The position numbers were made by a program, and so were the translations under genes. From positions 1 to 17,127 of the forward strand of contig JBKPDV010000185.1 of the NCBI GenBank assembly GCA_046728075.1: a stretch of DNA of 17,127 nucleotides. Reading direction: 5' to 3'. Each line of letters starts with the position of its first letter. Position 1 is the first letter of the stretch. Shown one piece after another: positions 1 through 7,487 of the stretch. The DNA is from JBKPDV01 sp046728075. GTDB taxonomy: Bacteria > Acidobacteriota > Thermoanaerobaculia > UBA5066 > Gp7-AA6. Under the pieces are notes generated by a model. The model was given only the letters and a program-made list of their open reading frames with translations, ran no database searches and was not told the DNA's origin.

Positions 1-110
1 GGCCGGGCTTGCCACTGCTCCGGCGCGAGGCCGGCCAGGGCTCCGAGAAGGCGATCGCGCGAGGCCTCGAGCTCTGCGAGCGCGGCGGCGCGTTCGGTGT
101 TCGTCAGCAT
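1..110 (-). CDS. DinB-family protein, N-terminal fragment
   Basis: A minus-strand frame starts at ATG 110-108 and stays open to the window edge, giving 36 codons. The peptide begins MLTNTERAAALAELEASRD and continues through RLLGALAGLAPEQWQAR. A first helix with an RDxLLxxLxGLxxEQW pattern is typical of DinB-superfamily four-helix proteins, which are often metal-binding, thiol-transferase-like or of unknown role. A purine-rich GAGAGGA lies 5 nt upstream of the ATG, a plausible ribosome site. The gene is divergent from nagZ across a 51-nt gap. The metal-ligand histidines of the family would lie outside the window, so the family call rests on the first helix only and the function is unknown. Confidence 0.6.
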   Translation of the reverse strand, partial: MLTNTERAAALAELEASRDRLLGALAGLAPEQWQAR

Positions 111-115
111 GCCTG

Positions 116-122
116 TCCTCTC
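116..122 (-). promoter_or_regulatory. Shine-Dalgarno of the DinB-like gene
   Basis: On the minus strand the bases read GAGAGGA, 5 nt before ATG 110-108. This supports that start and the reality of the truncated gene. Confidence 0.5.
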
Positions 123-161
123 TGCAGCATACCGCGTCGCCGACGATAGACTCTTCTGCCC

Positions 162-1916
162 GTGAGAACCGCTGCCGCGCTGGCCCTCTCCCTGCTGCTC
201 GCCGGCTGCGCAACGGTCTCCCATTCTCCGGCGGCGCTTTCGCTCGACGAAAAAATCGGCCAGCTCTTCGTCGTGGTCGCGCGGGGCGGTTTTTTCAACG
301 AGGACTCAGCAGAATTCCGCTCGCTGATGCATCAGGTCCGCGACAACCACGTCGGCGGGATTCACTGGGCTTCCGGGTCCGAGGTTTTCGAGACCGCTTT
401 CCTGACTCAGCGCCTTCTGAGGGTCGCGAAGATTCCGCTGCTCTTCAGCGCGGATCTGGAAGCCGGGCCGGGCATGCGGTTGAACGACACGACCTACTGG
501 CCGTGGCCGATGTCCGTGGGGGCCACCGGAGACCCGGAGCTCGCGCGGCGGCAGGGAGAGATCGTGGCGCAAGAGGCTCGCGCGATCGGCTTGAATCAGA
601 TCTACGCGCCGGTGGCGGATGTCAACGTCAACCCGGATAATCCGGTCATTAATGTTCGCAGCTTCGGCGAGGATCCGCAGGAGGTCGCGCGGTTCGTCGC
701 CGCGTTCGTCTCGGGAGTTCAGTCGCGGGGCGTCCTCGCGACGGCCAAGCATTTCCCCGGGCATGGCGACACGGCGACGGACTCGCACCGATCGCTCCCG
801 ATCTTGAGGGCGTCGCGCGAGCGCCTGGAGCAGGTCGAGCTGGTGCCTTTTCGTGCGGCGATCGCCGCCGGAGTGGGGGCGGTGATGACGGCTCACCTGG
901 CGGTTCCCGCGCTCGACGCGACGCCCGCTCCGCAACGCCTCGAGGGCCTGGCGGAGAATCCCTATACCCATGACCCCGCCGAGATCACTCCCGATGCCAC
1001 ATTACCGGCCTCTCTCTCGCCGGTGGTCACCGGTCAGCTCTTGAGGGGGGAGCTGAAGTTCCAGGGTCTCATCGTCACGGATGCCCTGGACATGGGAGGC
1101 CTGGTGGAACACTTCGATCCGGCCGAAGCGGCCGTGCGGGCGGTGCTGGCCGGCGGCGATCAGGTCTTGAAATCCACCAACACGGACGCCGCGATCGCAG
1201 GAGTGCACGCGGCGATCGCGAGCGGGCGAATCCCCATTGCGCGCCTGGAGGAATCGCTTCGGCGCATCCTCGCCGCGAAGGCGCGAGTCGGGGCCCCGTT
1301 GCCGGACTTCGCGAGCATCTTCCGGCTCGTGGACAATCCCGCTCACCGAGCGGTCTGCGAGGAGATCGCGCGACGGTCCCTGACGCTCGTGAGAGAGGCT
1401 CCCGGCACGCTGCCGCTCGAGGCCGGTCTGCGCGTGGTGCACGTGATCGCGAGTGACGGAGGGCAGGGGAAAGTCGGCGAGGACATCTCGCGCGAGCTGA
1501 AGACCCGCTTGCGAAATCCGCCGGAGGTCTTCGTTCTGGATCCGCGCGCGGACCCGAAGGTCGCCGAGGCGGCTTTGCAGGCGGCCGGTCAAGCGGATGC
1601 GGTCGTGCTCTCTCTCTTCGTGCGCTTCCAGAGTGGTCGCGGCACTCTCGCTCTGTCGGATTCTTCTCGGGAGGTCGTCGCGCGGATTGCCGCGGCCGGC
1701 AGGCGCGTCGTCGCCGTCTCGTTCGGGACGCCGTATCTCCTCCGCGAGCTCCCGCAGCTTTCGACCTACATCGCAGCCTACGGCGGCCAGACCGACATCC
1801 AGATCGCCGTCGGGCGCGCTCTCTTCGGCGAAGCCGCGTTCACGGGCCGGCTGCCGGTGACGATTCCGGGACTCGCCGCGCGCGGCTCAGGCATTCAGAA
1901 GGCGGCGTCCAAGTGA
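162..1916 (+). CDS. nagZ: Lipoprotein beta-N-acetylhexosaminidase NagZ (GH3)
   Basis: A 584-aa glycoside hydrolase family 3 enzyme that removes non-reducing GlcNAc from peptidoglycan fragments. The N terminus is a lipoprotein signal with lipobox LLAGC at residues 12-16, so it is probably anchored outside the cytoplasm, unlike cytosolic E. coli NagZ. The NagZ loop KHFPGHGDTATDSH (196-209) carries the Asp207/His209 acid-base pair. VTDALDM (305-311) holds the probable nucleophile Asp307. At 584 aa it is longer than one-domain NagZ (about 340 aa) and resembles the two-domain type of Bacillus subtilis YbbD. The start is GTG 162; an in-frame TAG at 147-149 blocks most extension and there is no clear ribosome site. 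It heads a plus-strand cluster with a symporter and an amidase/NamZ fusion, the same partners (AmiE, NagZ, NamZ) as in the B. subtilis wall-salvage operon. A broader exo-hexosaminidase role cannot be excluded. Confidence 0.92.
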   Translation: MRTAAALALSLLLAGCATVSHSPAALSLDEKIGQLFVVVARGGFFNEDSAEFRSLMHQVRDNHVGGIHWASGSEVFETAFLTQRLLRVAKIPLLFSADLEAGPGMRLNDTTYWPWPMSVGATGDPELARRQGEIVAQEARAIGLNQIYAPVADVNVNPDNPVINVRSFGEDPQEVARFVAAFVSGVQSRGVLATAKHFPGHGDTATDSHRSLPILRASRERLEQVELVPFRAAIAAGVGAVMTAHLAVPALDATPAPQRLEGLAENPYTHDPAEITPDATLPASLSPVVTGQLLRGELKFQGLIVTDALDMGGLVEHFDPAEAAVRAVLAGGDQVLKSTNTDAAIAGVHAAIASGRIPIARLEESLRRILAAKARVGAPLPDFASIFRLVDNPAHRAVCEEIARRSLTLVREAPGTLPLEAGLRVVHVIASDGGQGKVGEDISRELKTRLRNPPEVFVLDPRADPKVAEAALQAAGQADAVVLSLFVRFQSGRGTLALSDSSREVVARIAAAGRRVVAVSFGTPYLLRELPQLSTYIAAYGGQTDIQIAVGRALFGEAAFTGRLPVTIPGLAARGSGIQKAASK

Positions 1917-1919
1917 CCC

Positions 1920-2025
1920 GACTGAGGACTGCGGACTGCGGACTGAGGAATCAAACGGCTGACGCCATGCTACATCTTGACACTCGCCCCTTCAGTCTTC
2001 AGTCCTCGGTCCTCAGTCCTCAGTC
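1920..2025. repeat. Inverted heptamer array A (GACTGAG type)
   Basis: The left arm (1920-1949) is four tandem heptamers, GACTGAG or GACTGCG, plus GA. The spacer is 1950-1990. The right arm (1991-2025) is five tandem heptamers, TTCAGTC, CTCGGTC or CTCAGTC, complementary to the left. As RNA this would fold into a stem of about 30 bp with a 41-nt loop and no U-tract. It starts 3 nt after the nagZ stop and ends 9 nt before the symporter ATG, leaving no room for a standard ribosome site outside it. It fills almost the whole gap. Its function is unknown; termination, RNA stability or attenuation are possible. Confidence 0.9.
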
Positions 2026-2034
2026 GAAACGCCC

Positions 2035-3822
2035 ATGAAGCTCGCGTCCATCGACTTCGCGATCGTCGCCGGGTATTTCACGCTCATCCTCGGCCTCGGG
2101 CTCTTCTTCGCGCGCCGCGCGAAGCGGTCGATGCTCGACTACTTTCTCTCCGCGCGTTCGATGCCCTGGTGGCTCGCCGGAACCGCGATGGTCGCAACCA
2201 CTTTTTCCGCCGACACTCCGCTCGCCGTGACCGAAATGGTGGTCAAGAACGGCGTGGCCGGCAACTGGCTCTGGTGGTCGATGCTCCCCTCGGGGATGTT
2301 GACCGTTTTCTTTTTCGCGAAGCTCTGGCGCCGGGCCGCCGTCGTCACGGACGTGGAGCTGACGGAGCTTCGCTATTCGGGCAAGCCCGCTGCCTTCCTG
2401 CGCGGCTTCCGCGCGGCGTACATGGGACTGCTCGTCAACCTGCTGATCATGGGCTGGGTGAATCTCGGCATGGCAAAGGTCCTTGGCGGGACGCTGGGCG
2501 TTTCGCGCTGGACCGCGCTGACGGTCTGCCTCGCGCTGACGTTTCTCTACACGGTGATCTCGGGCTACTGGGGGGTGGCGGCCAACCACGGGATCCAGTA
2601 CCTCTTCGAGATGGGCGGCGCCATTGTTCTCGCGGTCGTCTCGGTCGGAGCCGTGGGCGGAATCGAGGCGATGAAGGCAAGAGTCGGCTCGGCTCATCCC
2701 GCGGGATCACCCCCGGGAACCACTTTCGGTTCCGCCGATGCCATTCTTTCGGTCTGGCCGCCGGCCGCCGAGGGCATCTGGGTGCTCCCGACCGTCACGC
2801 TCGGCGCCCTGCTCGCGCTGAACTGGTGGGCATCCTGGTATCCGGGGGCGGAGCCTGGCGGCGGAGGCTACGTCGCTCAGAACATGCTGGCGACCAAAGA
2901 CGAGCGGCACAGCCGGGGAGCTGCCCTCTTCTTCAACGTGGCCCACTACGCGCTGAGGAGCTGGCCCTGGGTCGTGACGGCCCTCTGCTCGCTCGCGGCC
3001 TTCGGAGGATCCGTTCGCGCCGCGTCGGGAGCGGAGGATCCTGGCCTGAACTACGTGCGGATGATGGTCGACTTTCTGCCTGTGGGCCTGCGAGGATTGA
3101 TGCTCGCCTCCTTCTGCGCGGCGTACATGTCCACGCAGGCGACCCAGATGAACTGGGGATCGAGCTACCTCGTCAACGATCTCTACCGGCGTTTTCTGCG
3201 CAAGGAGGCGTCCGAGAAACACTATGTTCTGGTCTCACGCCTCGCGACGTTCGTCACGCTGGTGCTCTCGATCGTCGTGACGGTCTTCATGAACCAGATC
3301 AGCAAGGTCTGGGAGCTGCTTCTGACTCTGGGCGCGGGTACGGGTCTCGTCTACATCCTGCGCTGGTACTGGTGGCGCGTGAACGCGTGGTCGGAGGTTT
3401 CGGCCATGGTCTCCGCTCTGGTGACGTCGGTCCTGCTGCGCCAGGCCTTCGACCCCGCGACCCCGCGCGGTTTCGCGCTGAACCTGATCCTCACGACCGC
3501 CGTGACCACGGTCGTGTGGCTGGCCGTGACGTTTGCGACGCAACCCGAGGCGGAGGAAACGCTCGATGCCTTCTACCTCAAGGTCCGGCCGGCGGGGGCA
3601 GGTTGGGAACCCGTCGCGCGGCGGACGGGGATTGCGCCGCCGCCGGGAGAGATCGCTCACAATTTCGGCCTCTGGGTCCTCGGAATCGCCTTCGTTTACT
3701 CGATCATGTTTTCCGCCGGCGGCGTGATCTTTCACCTGCAACGCCAGGCGCTCGTGTTCGGCGTGATCCTCCTCGTGTCCGGCTCCCTGCTCGTGACGGG
3801 TCTCTTGCGGGAGCGAGCGTGA
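2035..3822 (+). CDS. Sodium:solute symporter (SSS/SLC5 family), probable amino-sugar importer
   Basis: A 595-aa polytopic membrane protein with about 13 hydrophobic segments beginning at residue 8. The sequence TTFSADTPL (55-63), in the first repeated helix, corresponds to the Na+/substrate region of this fold. The C-terminal segment with AGAGWEPV and IAHNFGLWVLG resembles sugar-type SSS porters found in Bacteroidota and Acidobacteriota. It sits between nagZ and the amidase/NamZ fusion and overlaps the latter by 4 nt (GTGA). That makes a wall-derived sugar (GlcNAc, MurNAc or a disaccharide) the likeliest cargo, but substrate cannot be read from sequence. The start is ATG 2035, directly after array A, with no Shine-Dalgarno. 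An overlapping open frame upstream in another phase is a shadow. Confidence 0.88.
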   Translation: MKLASIDFAIVAGYFTLILGLGLFFARRAKRSMLDYFLSARSMPWWLAGTAMVATTFSADTPLAVTEMVVKNGVAGNWLWWSMLPSGMLTVFFFAKLWRRAAVVTDVELTELRYSGKPAAFLRGFRAAYMGLLVNLLIMGWVNLGMAKVLGGTLGVSRWTALTVCLALTFLYTVISGYWGVAANHGIQYLFEMGGAIVLAVVSVGAVGGIEAMKARVGSAHPAGSPPGTTFGSADAILSVWPPAAEGIWVLPTVTLGALLALNWWASWYPGAEPGGGGYVAQNMLATKDERHSRGAALFFNVAHYALRSWPWVVTALCSLAAFGGSVRAASGAEDPGLNYVRMMVDFLPVGLRGLMLASFCAAYMSTQATQMNWGSSYLVNDLYRRFLRKEASEKHYVLVSRLATFVTLVLSIVVTVFMNQISKVWELLLTLGAGTGLVYILRWYWWRVNAWSEVSAMVSALVTSVLLRQAFDPATPRGFALNLILTTAVTTVVWLAVTFATQPEAEETLDAFYLKVRPAGAGWEPVARRTGIAPPPGEIAHNFGLWVLGIAFVYSIMFSAGGVIFHLQRQALVFGVILLVSGSLLVTGLLRERA

Positions 3823-6161
3823 TCGCGGAGCTGATTCTCACGGCCGCCGTCGCTCGTCCTCCCCGGCCCGCCAAGGCCGTGGTCTCCCTCGCGGCTCTGG
3901 ACACGGTCATTCCCGAGGCGATCGCGCGCAAAGAGCTCCCGGGGGCGGTCGTGCTCGTGGGCCACAATAAAAAGATTGTATTCCGCAAGGCCTACGGCCA
4001 CCGGGCCCTTCTGCCATTCGCCGAGCCGATGACGGTGGACACGATCTTCGACGCCGCGTCCCTGACCAAGGTCGTGGCCACGGCCCCGTCCATCCTGATC
4101 CTCGCCGAGGAAGGGAAGCTGCGCCTGGTGGACCCGGTCGTGCGGTACATCCCCGAGTTCGCGGCCGGAGGCGGAGACCGTGAAAAAGTCACCATCGAAC
4201 AGCTCCTGACGCATCGCGCCGGGCTTCCGCCGGACGACCCGCTCGAGCTCTACACCGGGACGTCCGAGGAAATCTTCGCGAGGAAGTACCGGCAGCCGCT
4301 CGTCAATCCTCCCGGCGCGAAGTTCGTCTATTCCGACGTCGGCTACGAGGTCTTGGGGGAGATCGTGCGAAAGGTTTCGGGACAGACGCTCGACCGATTC
4401 GCCGCCGAACACATCTTCCGGCCGCTCGGCATGAAAGACACGGCATTTCACCCTCTCCCCCCGGGTGAGGGCCGGGGTGAGGGGCGCACCCGAGCCGACG
4501 TGTCTCGCTATGCGCCCACCGAGCAGCGCGAAGGCCGCTGGATGCGCGGCGAGGTCCACGATCCGCGCGCCTATGCCGTCGGAGGCGTGGCCGGCCATGC
4601 CGGGATGTTCTCCACGGCGAATGACCTCGCGAAGTTCTGCGAAATGATTCTGGCCGGCGGCCGCCTCGGCCGCGTCCGGATCCTGTCGCCGCTGGCCGTC
4701 GACGCGATGACTCGCCCGCGCGACTACGGCGACGCGGATTTGCGGGGGCTGGGCTTCGACATCGCGACAGATTACTCGCGCATTCGAGGAGACCTCATTC
4801 CGCCCGGCTCCTTCGGGCACTCGGGTTTCACCGGAACCTCAATCTGGATCGATCCCGCGTCCGAGACCTTCGTGATCCTGCTGTCGAACCGGGTCCACCC
4901 CGACGGCAAGGGAGACGTCTTGCGGTTGCGGGGCCTCGTCTCCAACGTGGTGGCCGCCGCGATACCGGAGGACGTTCGCGCCCACGCTCGCGAGGTGGCA
5001 GCGCGCCTTCCCCGGCGAACGCGCGAGGTCTCCGCCGGGATCGACGTGCTCGTCACCGAGGGCTTCCGTCCGATCGCGGGCAAGAGGATCGGACTGGTCA
5101 CCAACGCCACCGGGCGGGCGCGGGACGGCCGCTCGACAGCGGAGGTCTTGACATCCGCGGCTGCAAAGAAAGCGGGAATCGAGCTCGTCAGGCTTTTCTC
5201 CCCCGAGCACGGCCTGCGCGGACAAGCCGACAGCCAGGTCTCCGACGAGACAGACCCGGCAACGAAGCTTCCGGTCCGATCCCTCTACGGCGAGTCGAGG
5301 CGCCCGGCGCCGGAGGATCTGGCGGGCCTGGACGCCCTCGTCTACGACATCCAGGACGTGGGCACGCGCTTCTACACCTACCCGACGACGCTCGGCTACG
5401 TGATGGAGGAGGCGGCGAAGGCGAAGCTTCCGGTCTTCGTGCTCGACCGCCCGAACCCGATCGGCGGTGAGTTGGTCGAGGGCCCTCCGGCCGACGAGGC
5501 TCGCCTCTCCTTCACGGCGTATCACGCGATCCCTGTTCGCACCGGCATGACGATCGGGGAGCTGGCGCTTCTGTTCAACGCCGAGCGGAAGATCGGCGCG
5601 GATTTGCGCGTCGTCAAGATGCGGGGTTGGTCGCGCGGGCTCTGGTACGACGAGACGGGACTCGAATGGATAAACCCGTCGCCCAACATGCGTTCGCTCA
5701 CCGCGGCGGCCCTCTATCCAGGCATCGGGCTTCTGGAAACGACGAATGTTTCGGTCGGCCGGGGGACGGACACTCCCTTCGAAATCGTCGGCGCCCCCTG
5801 GATCGACGGGACGCGCCTGGCGGAGGTCCTGGCGGCCCGCGCCACTCCCGGAGTGCGCTTTTCGCCCGTGCACTTCACCCCGGCCAGCAGCGTCCAAGAG
5901 GGTCAGCGCTGCGCCGGCGTGCGGATCGACCTCATCGACCGCGAGGCTTTGCGCTCCGTATCCCTGGGCATCGAGATCGCTACCGCGCTGCGCGATCTGT
6001 ATCCGGTCGACTGGGACCGAAAAAACCTCCGAGCGCTGATCGCGAATGAGAACGTTGTCGAACGTCTCGAGCGCGGTGAATCCGCCCCTCGGATCATCGC
6101 GTCGTGGCAGCGGGAGCTGGAGGAGTTTCTCAAGCGGAGGGCGAAGTATCTGCTGTATTGA
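3819..6161 (+). CDS. Fusion of AmiE-like serine hydrolase and NamZ exo-N-acetylmuramidase (DUF1343/GH171)
   Basis: A 780-aa two-domain protein. Residues about 22-385 are a PF00144 penicillin-binding/beta-lactamase-like serine hydrolase with SLTK (Ser81/Lys84), YSD (Tyr171) and HSG (334-336), the three active-site motifs. Residues about 403-780 are DUF1343 (NamZ), with FSPEHGLRG (460-468), YDIQDVGTRFYTY (509-521), VLDRPNPIGG (541-550), INPSPNMRSLTAA (618-630) and VSVGRGTDTPFE (644-655). In B. subtilis AmiE strips stem peptides from MurNAc and NamZ then releases terminal MurNAc, working with NagZ. Here the two activities are joined in one chain. The GTG start at 3819 overlaps the symporter stop (GTGA). 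The N terminus is hydrophobic but lacks the usual basic n-region, so secretion is uncertain. A proline/glycine-rich insert at residues 212-222 is encoded by a repeat (4451-4485). The amidase activity is inferred; related domains can be esterases or peptidases. Confidence 0.88.
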   Translation: MIAELILTAAVARPPRPAKAVVSLAALDTVIPEAIARKELPGAVVLVGHNKKIVFRKAYGHRALLPFAEPMTVDTIFDAASLTKVVATAPSILILAEEGKLRLVDPVVRYIPEFAAGGGDREKVTIEQLLTHRAGLPPDDPLELYTGTSEEIFARKYRQPLVNPPGAKFVYSDVGYEVLGEIVRKVSGQTLDRFAAEHIFRPLGMKDTAFHPLPPGEGRGEGRTRADVSRYAPTEQREGRWMRGEVHDPRAYAVGGVAGHAGMFSTANDLAKFCEMILAGGRLGRVRILSPLAVDAMTRPRDYGDADLRGLGFDIATDYSRIRGDLIPPGSFGHSGFTGTSIWIDPASETFVILLSNRVHPDGKGDVLRLRGLVSNVVAAAIPEDVRAHAREVAARLPRRTREVSAGIDVLVTEGFRPIAGKRIGLVTNATGRARDGRSTAEVLTSAAAKKAGIELVRLFSPEHGLRGQADSQVSDETDPATKLPVRSLYGESRRPAPEDLAGLDALVYDIQDVGTRFYTYPTTLGYVMEEAAKAKLPVFVLDRPNPIGGELVEGPPADEARLSFTAYHAIPVRTGMTIGELALLFNAERKIGADLRVVKMRGWSRGLWYDETGLEWINPSPNMRSLTAAALYPGIGLLETTNVSVGRGTDTPFEIVGAPWIDGTRLAEVLAARATPGVRFSPVHFTPASSVQEGQRCAGVRIDLIDREALRSVSLGIEIATALRDLYPVDWDRKNLRALIANENVVERLERGESAPRIIASWQRELEEFLKRRAKYLLY
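4451..4485 (+). repeat. GC-rich palindrome inserted in frame in the serine hydrolase domain
   Basis: This 35-nt stretch begins CCCTCTCCCCCCGGG and ends in GGTGAGGGGC. It encodes PLPPGEGRGEG (residues 212-222), which is low-complexity and out of character with the domain. It matches the reverse complement of 7488-7522 at 30 of 35 positions. It is therefore a dispersed repeat that was tolerated in a coding frame, between the YSD and HSG motifs, probably in a surface loop. Confidence 0.8.
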
Positions 6162-6179
6162 CCGCGGAACCGCAGCTCC

Positions 6180-6290
6180 GACTGAGGACTGAGGACTGCG
6201 GACTGAGGACTAAAGTGGCTTACGTATTAGGAAGTCTTCTCGTGACGACAACCGCCTGAGTCCTCAGTCCTCGGTCCTCAGTCCTCAGTC
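6180..6290. repeat. Inverted heptamer array B (GACTGAG type)
   Basis: The left arm (6180-6210) is four heptamers, GACTGAG or GACTGCG, plus GAC. The spacer is 6211-6255 and is comparatively AT-rich at its start. The right arm (6256-6290) is five heptamers of CTCAGTC type. It lies between the convergent fusion gene and the RidA gene. The last 13 nt of the RidA frame, including its TGA stop (6280-6278), lie inside the right arm. A role as a two-way terminator would fit this position, but no T-tract is present. The right arm matches array A at 27 of 28 positions (6263-6290 against 1998-2025). Confidence 0.9.
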
Positions 6291-6670
6291 AGAATCGCCT
6301 CGGCCTCGATCTCGACGAGCATCTCGGGCGAAATGAGCCGCGAAACCTCGACCATGCTCGTGGCCGGGCGGATGGAGCCGAAGAACTCGCCGTGTGCGCG
6401 GCCGATCTTTTCCCACTCGTCGATGTTGGTCACGTACATCCGCGTGCGCACGACGTCGGTTAGCTTCGCGCCCGCCTTCGCGAGCGCGGACTCGATGTTC
6501 TTGAGCGTCTGAACTGCCTGAGCGTAAGGGTCGCCGACCCCCACGATCTTGCCGTCGGGTCCCGTCGCCGTCGTCCCCGAAACATGGACGACGTTCCCGA
6601 CCCGCACAGCGCGGGAATAGCCGACGACCGGCTCCCAGGGAGTGCCGGAGGAAATGTTCTCGCGTCTCAC
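6278..6670 (-). CDS. RidA-family protein lacking the catalytic arginine
   Basis: A 130-aa protein of the YjgF/YER057c/UK114 (Rid) family, the usual length for these trimeric proteins. Recognisable segments are GYSRAVRVGNVVHVSGT (17-33), the central helix AVQTLKNIESALAKAG (52-67), VVRTRMYVTNIDEW (73-86) and IRPATSMVEVSRL (100-112). In true enamine/imine deaminases (RidA proper) the PARS motif carries the arginine that binds the substrate carboxylate; here the motif is PATS, with Thr104 at that place. Subfamilies without this arginine generally lack the classic deaminase activity. The start overlaps the preceding nucleotidyltransferase gene by 4 nt, implying cotranslation. The C-terminal LTED and the stop codon are contributed by array B. 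Its substrate is unknown. Confidence 0.85.
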   Translation of the reverse strand: MRRENISSGTPWEPVVGYSRAVRVGNVVHVSGTTATGPDGKIVGVGDPYAQAVQTLKNIESALAKAGAKLTDVVRTRMYVTNIDEWEKIGRAHGEFFGSIRPATSMVEVSRLISPEMLVEIEAEAILTED

Positions 6671-7203
6671 GGTTCCTTCACCGCGCTTCCGGCGGCCGCT
6701 TCCACTGCGGCGCGGAAGGATTTGGGGTTGATCGCCGGATAGCGGAAGAGACTGGGCTCAATCGCGTCGAACAGGCGTCGGAGTTCCGGCGCCTGGATTA
6801 ATCCTCGTTTCAGCATCTCCCTCACGTCGGCGAGGTCTCTCTCGTGACCGCGCTCGATCTTGGCAAGCGCCTGCGCGTAGAGATCGTAGTGGTAGAAAGA
6901 GCTTCGTCCCTCTTTCGTGATGAAGAGACTTCTCTCCTTCCAACCGGGCAGCTCGGGAATGAATTGGTCCGGTGACGCGAGCTCAACATTGATTTGAAGC
7001 TCCTCCTTCAACCGGGGGATCGCCCGGAAGAGCTCATCGCGGTCCGGCTCCATTTTCAGGTCTACGTCCACGGTACTCCTGCGCCACCCACAGAGGACTG
7101 CCGTCGCGCCCCCGGTCAGGTAGATGCGGAGATCGGCGTCGGCTTGCCGACCGAGCTCGCGCAGAAAGTTCCGGAGGCGTTGTTCGTCTAACGGACGACG
7201 CAT
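6667..7203 (-). CDS. DUF6036-like nucleotidyltransferase-fold protein
   Basis: A 178-aa protein. Near the N terminus, YLTGGATAVLCGWRRSTVDV (28-47) followed by DL is the Gly-Gly helix and paired-acidic (DVDL) motif of minimal nucleotidyltransferases, as in AbiEii-like and DUF6036 proteins. The rest is helical and charged with no other recognised domain. It starts at ATG 7203, overlaps the upstream 91-aa gene by 16 nt, and its stop overlaps the RidA start by 4 nt, so the three genes form a coupled operon. Proteins of this fold include toxin-antitoxin nucleotidyltransferases, antibiotic adenylyltransferases and uncharacterised partners. A toxin-antitoxin-like role is possible but only inferred from fold, size and coupling. 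Confidence 0.7.
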   Translation of the reverse strand: MRRPLDEQRLRNFLRELGRQADADLRIYLTGGATAVLCGWRRSTVDVDLKMEPDRDELFRAIPRLKEELQINVELASPDQFIPELPGWKERSLFITKEGRSSFYHYDLYAQALAKIERGHERDLADVREMLKRGLIQAPELRRLFDAIEPSLFRYPAINPKSFRAAVEAAAGSAVKEP

Positions 7204-7463
7204 TCCGCCGCCCGCTCGAAACTCACGAGGCGTCGAATGAGAGCGTTGTAGCGCGAATGGGCCGAGTCCTCGTCCGATTCGGCCAGCCGCTCGTAGAGCG
7301 CCGTCTCCGGGGATGCAATCGTTCGCGGAATCTCAAATCCAATCCGCCGAAGCCTCGGCGCGCCGATGGAAACCAGGAGAGCCTCGATCGAGTCGACTCC
7401 CAGTTGGAGATCGTCGATTCCGCGTTCGATCAGGTCTTCGCCGGGAAGGACGGAATCGGCCAT
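7188..7463 (-). CDS. Unknown 91-aa protein paired with the nucleotidyltransferase
   Basis: I do not recognise a family. The protein begins MADSVLPGEDLIERGIDDLQ, is acidic in its first half and more basic near the end (HSRYNALIRRLVSFERAAEC). It is probably all-helical, with no membrane segment or signal. The frame stays open to a GTG at 7496, but that codon lies in the palindromic repeat. ATG 7463 is preferred because the protein-like sequence starts there and a TATACT hexamer sits 6 nt upstream on the minus strand. It overlaps the DUF6036-like gene by 16 nt, which suggests translational coupling and a partner role, perhaps as the antitoxin-like member of a pair. The function is not established. 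Confidence 0.6.
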   Translation of the reverse strand: MADSVLPGEDLIERGIDDLQLGVDSIEALLVSIGAPRLRRIGFEIPRTIASPETALYERLAESDEDSAHSRYNALIRRLVSFERAAECVVR

Positions 7464-7469
7464 GTGCGA

Positions 7470-7475
7470 AGTATA
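7470..7475 (-). promoter_or_regulatory. Possible -10 element for a leaderless transcript
   Basis: On the minus strand the hexamer is TATACT, 6 nt before ATG 7463, and there is no Shine-Dalgarno sequence. That spacing would place transcription start at or next to the ATG. No convincing -35 is seen, so this is tentative. Confidence 0.3.
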
Positions 7476-7487
7476 GGCTGCGAGTTT

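Noticed and set aside
1977..1982. TTGACA in array A as a -35 promoter box
   Set aside because: No -10-like hexamer lies at 16-18 nt, and the same word in array E points away from the genes there.
1920..2025. CRISPR array
   Set aside because: Units are 7 nt without spacers between them and the arms are inverted relative to one another. No cas gene is present.
1977..3818. A long plus-strand open frame that continues in phase into the amidase-NamZ gene
   Set aside because: It is out of frame with a clear sodium symporter on the same strand and its translation is Arg/Gly/Ala-rich without motifs. The real start of the fusion is GTG 3819.
6180..6290. Classical intrinsic terminator
   Set aside because: The stem is long and in the right place, but there is no T-tract and the loop is 45 nt. 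It is described as an array; any terminator function is left as a hypothesis.
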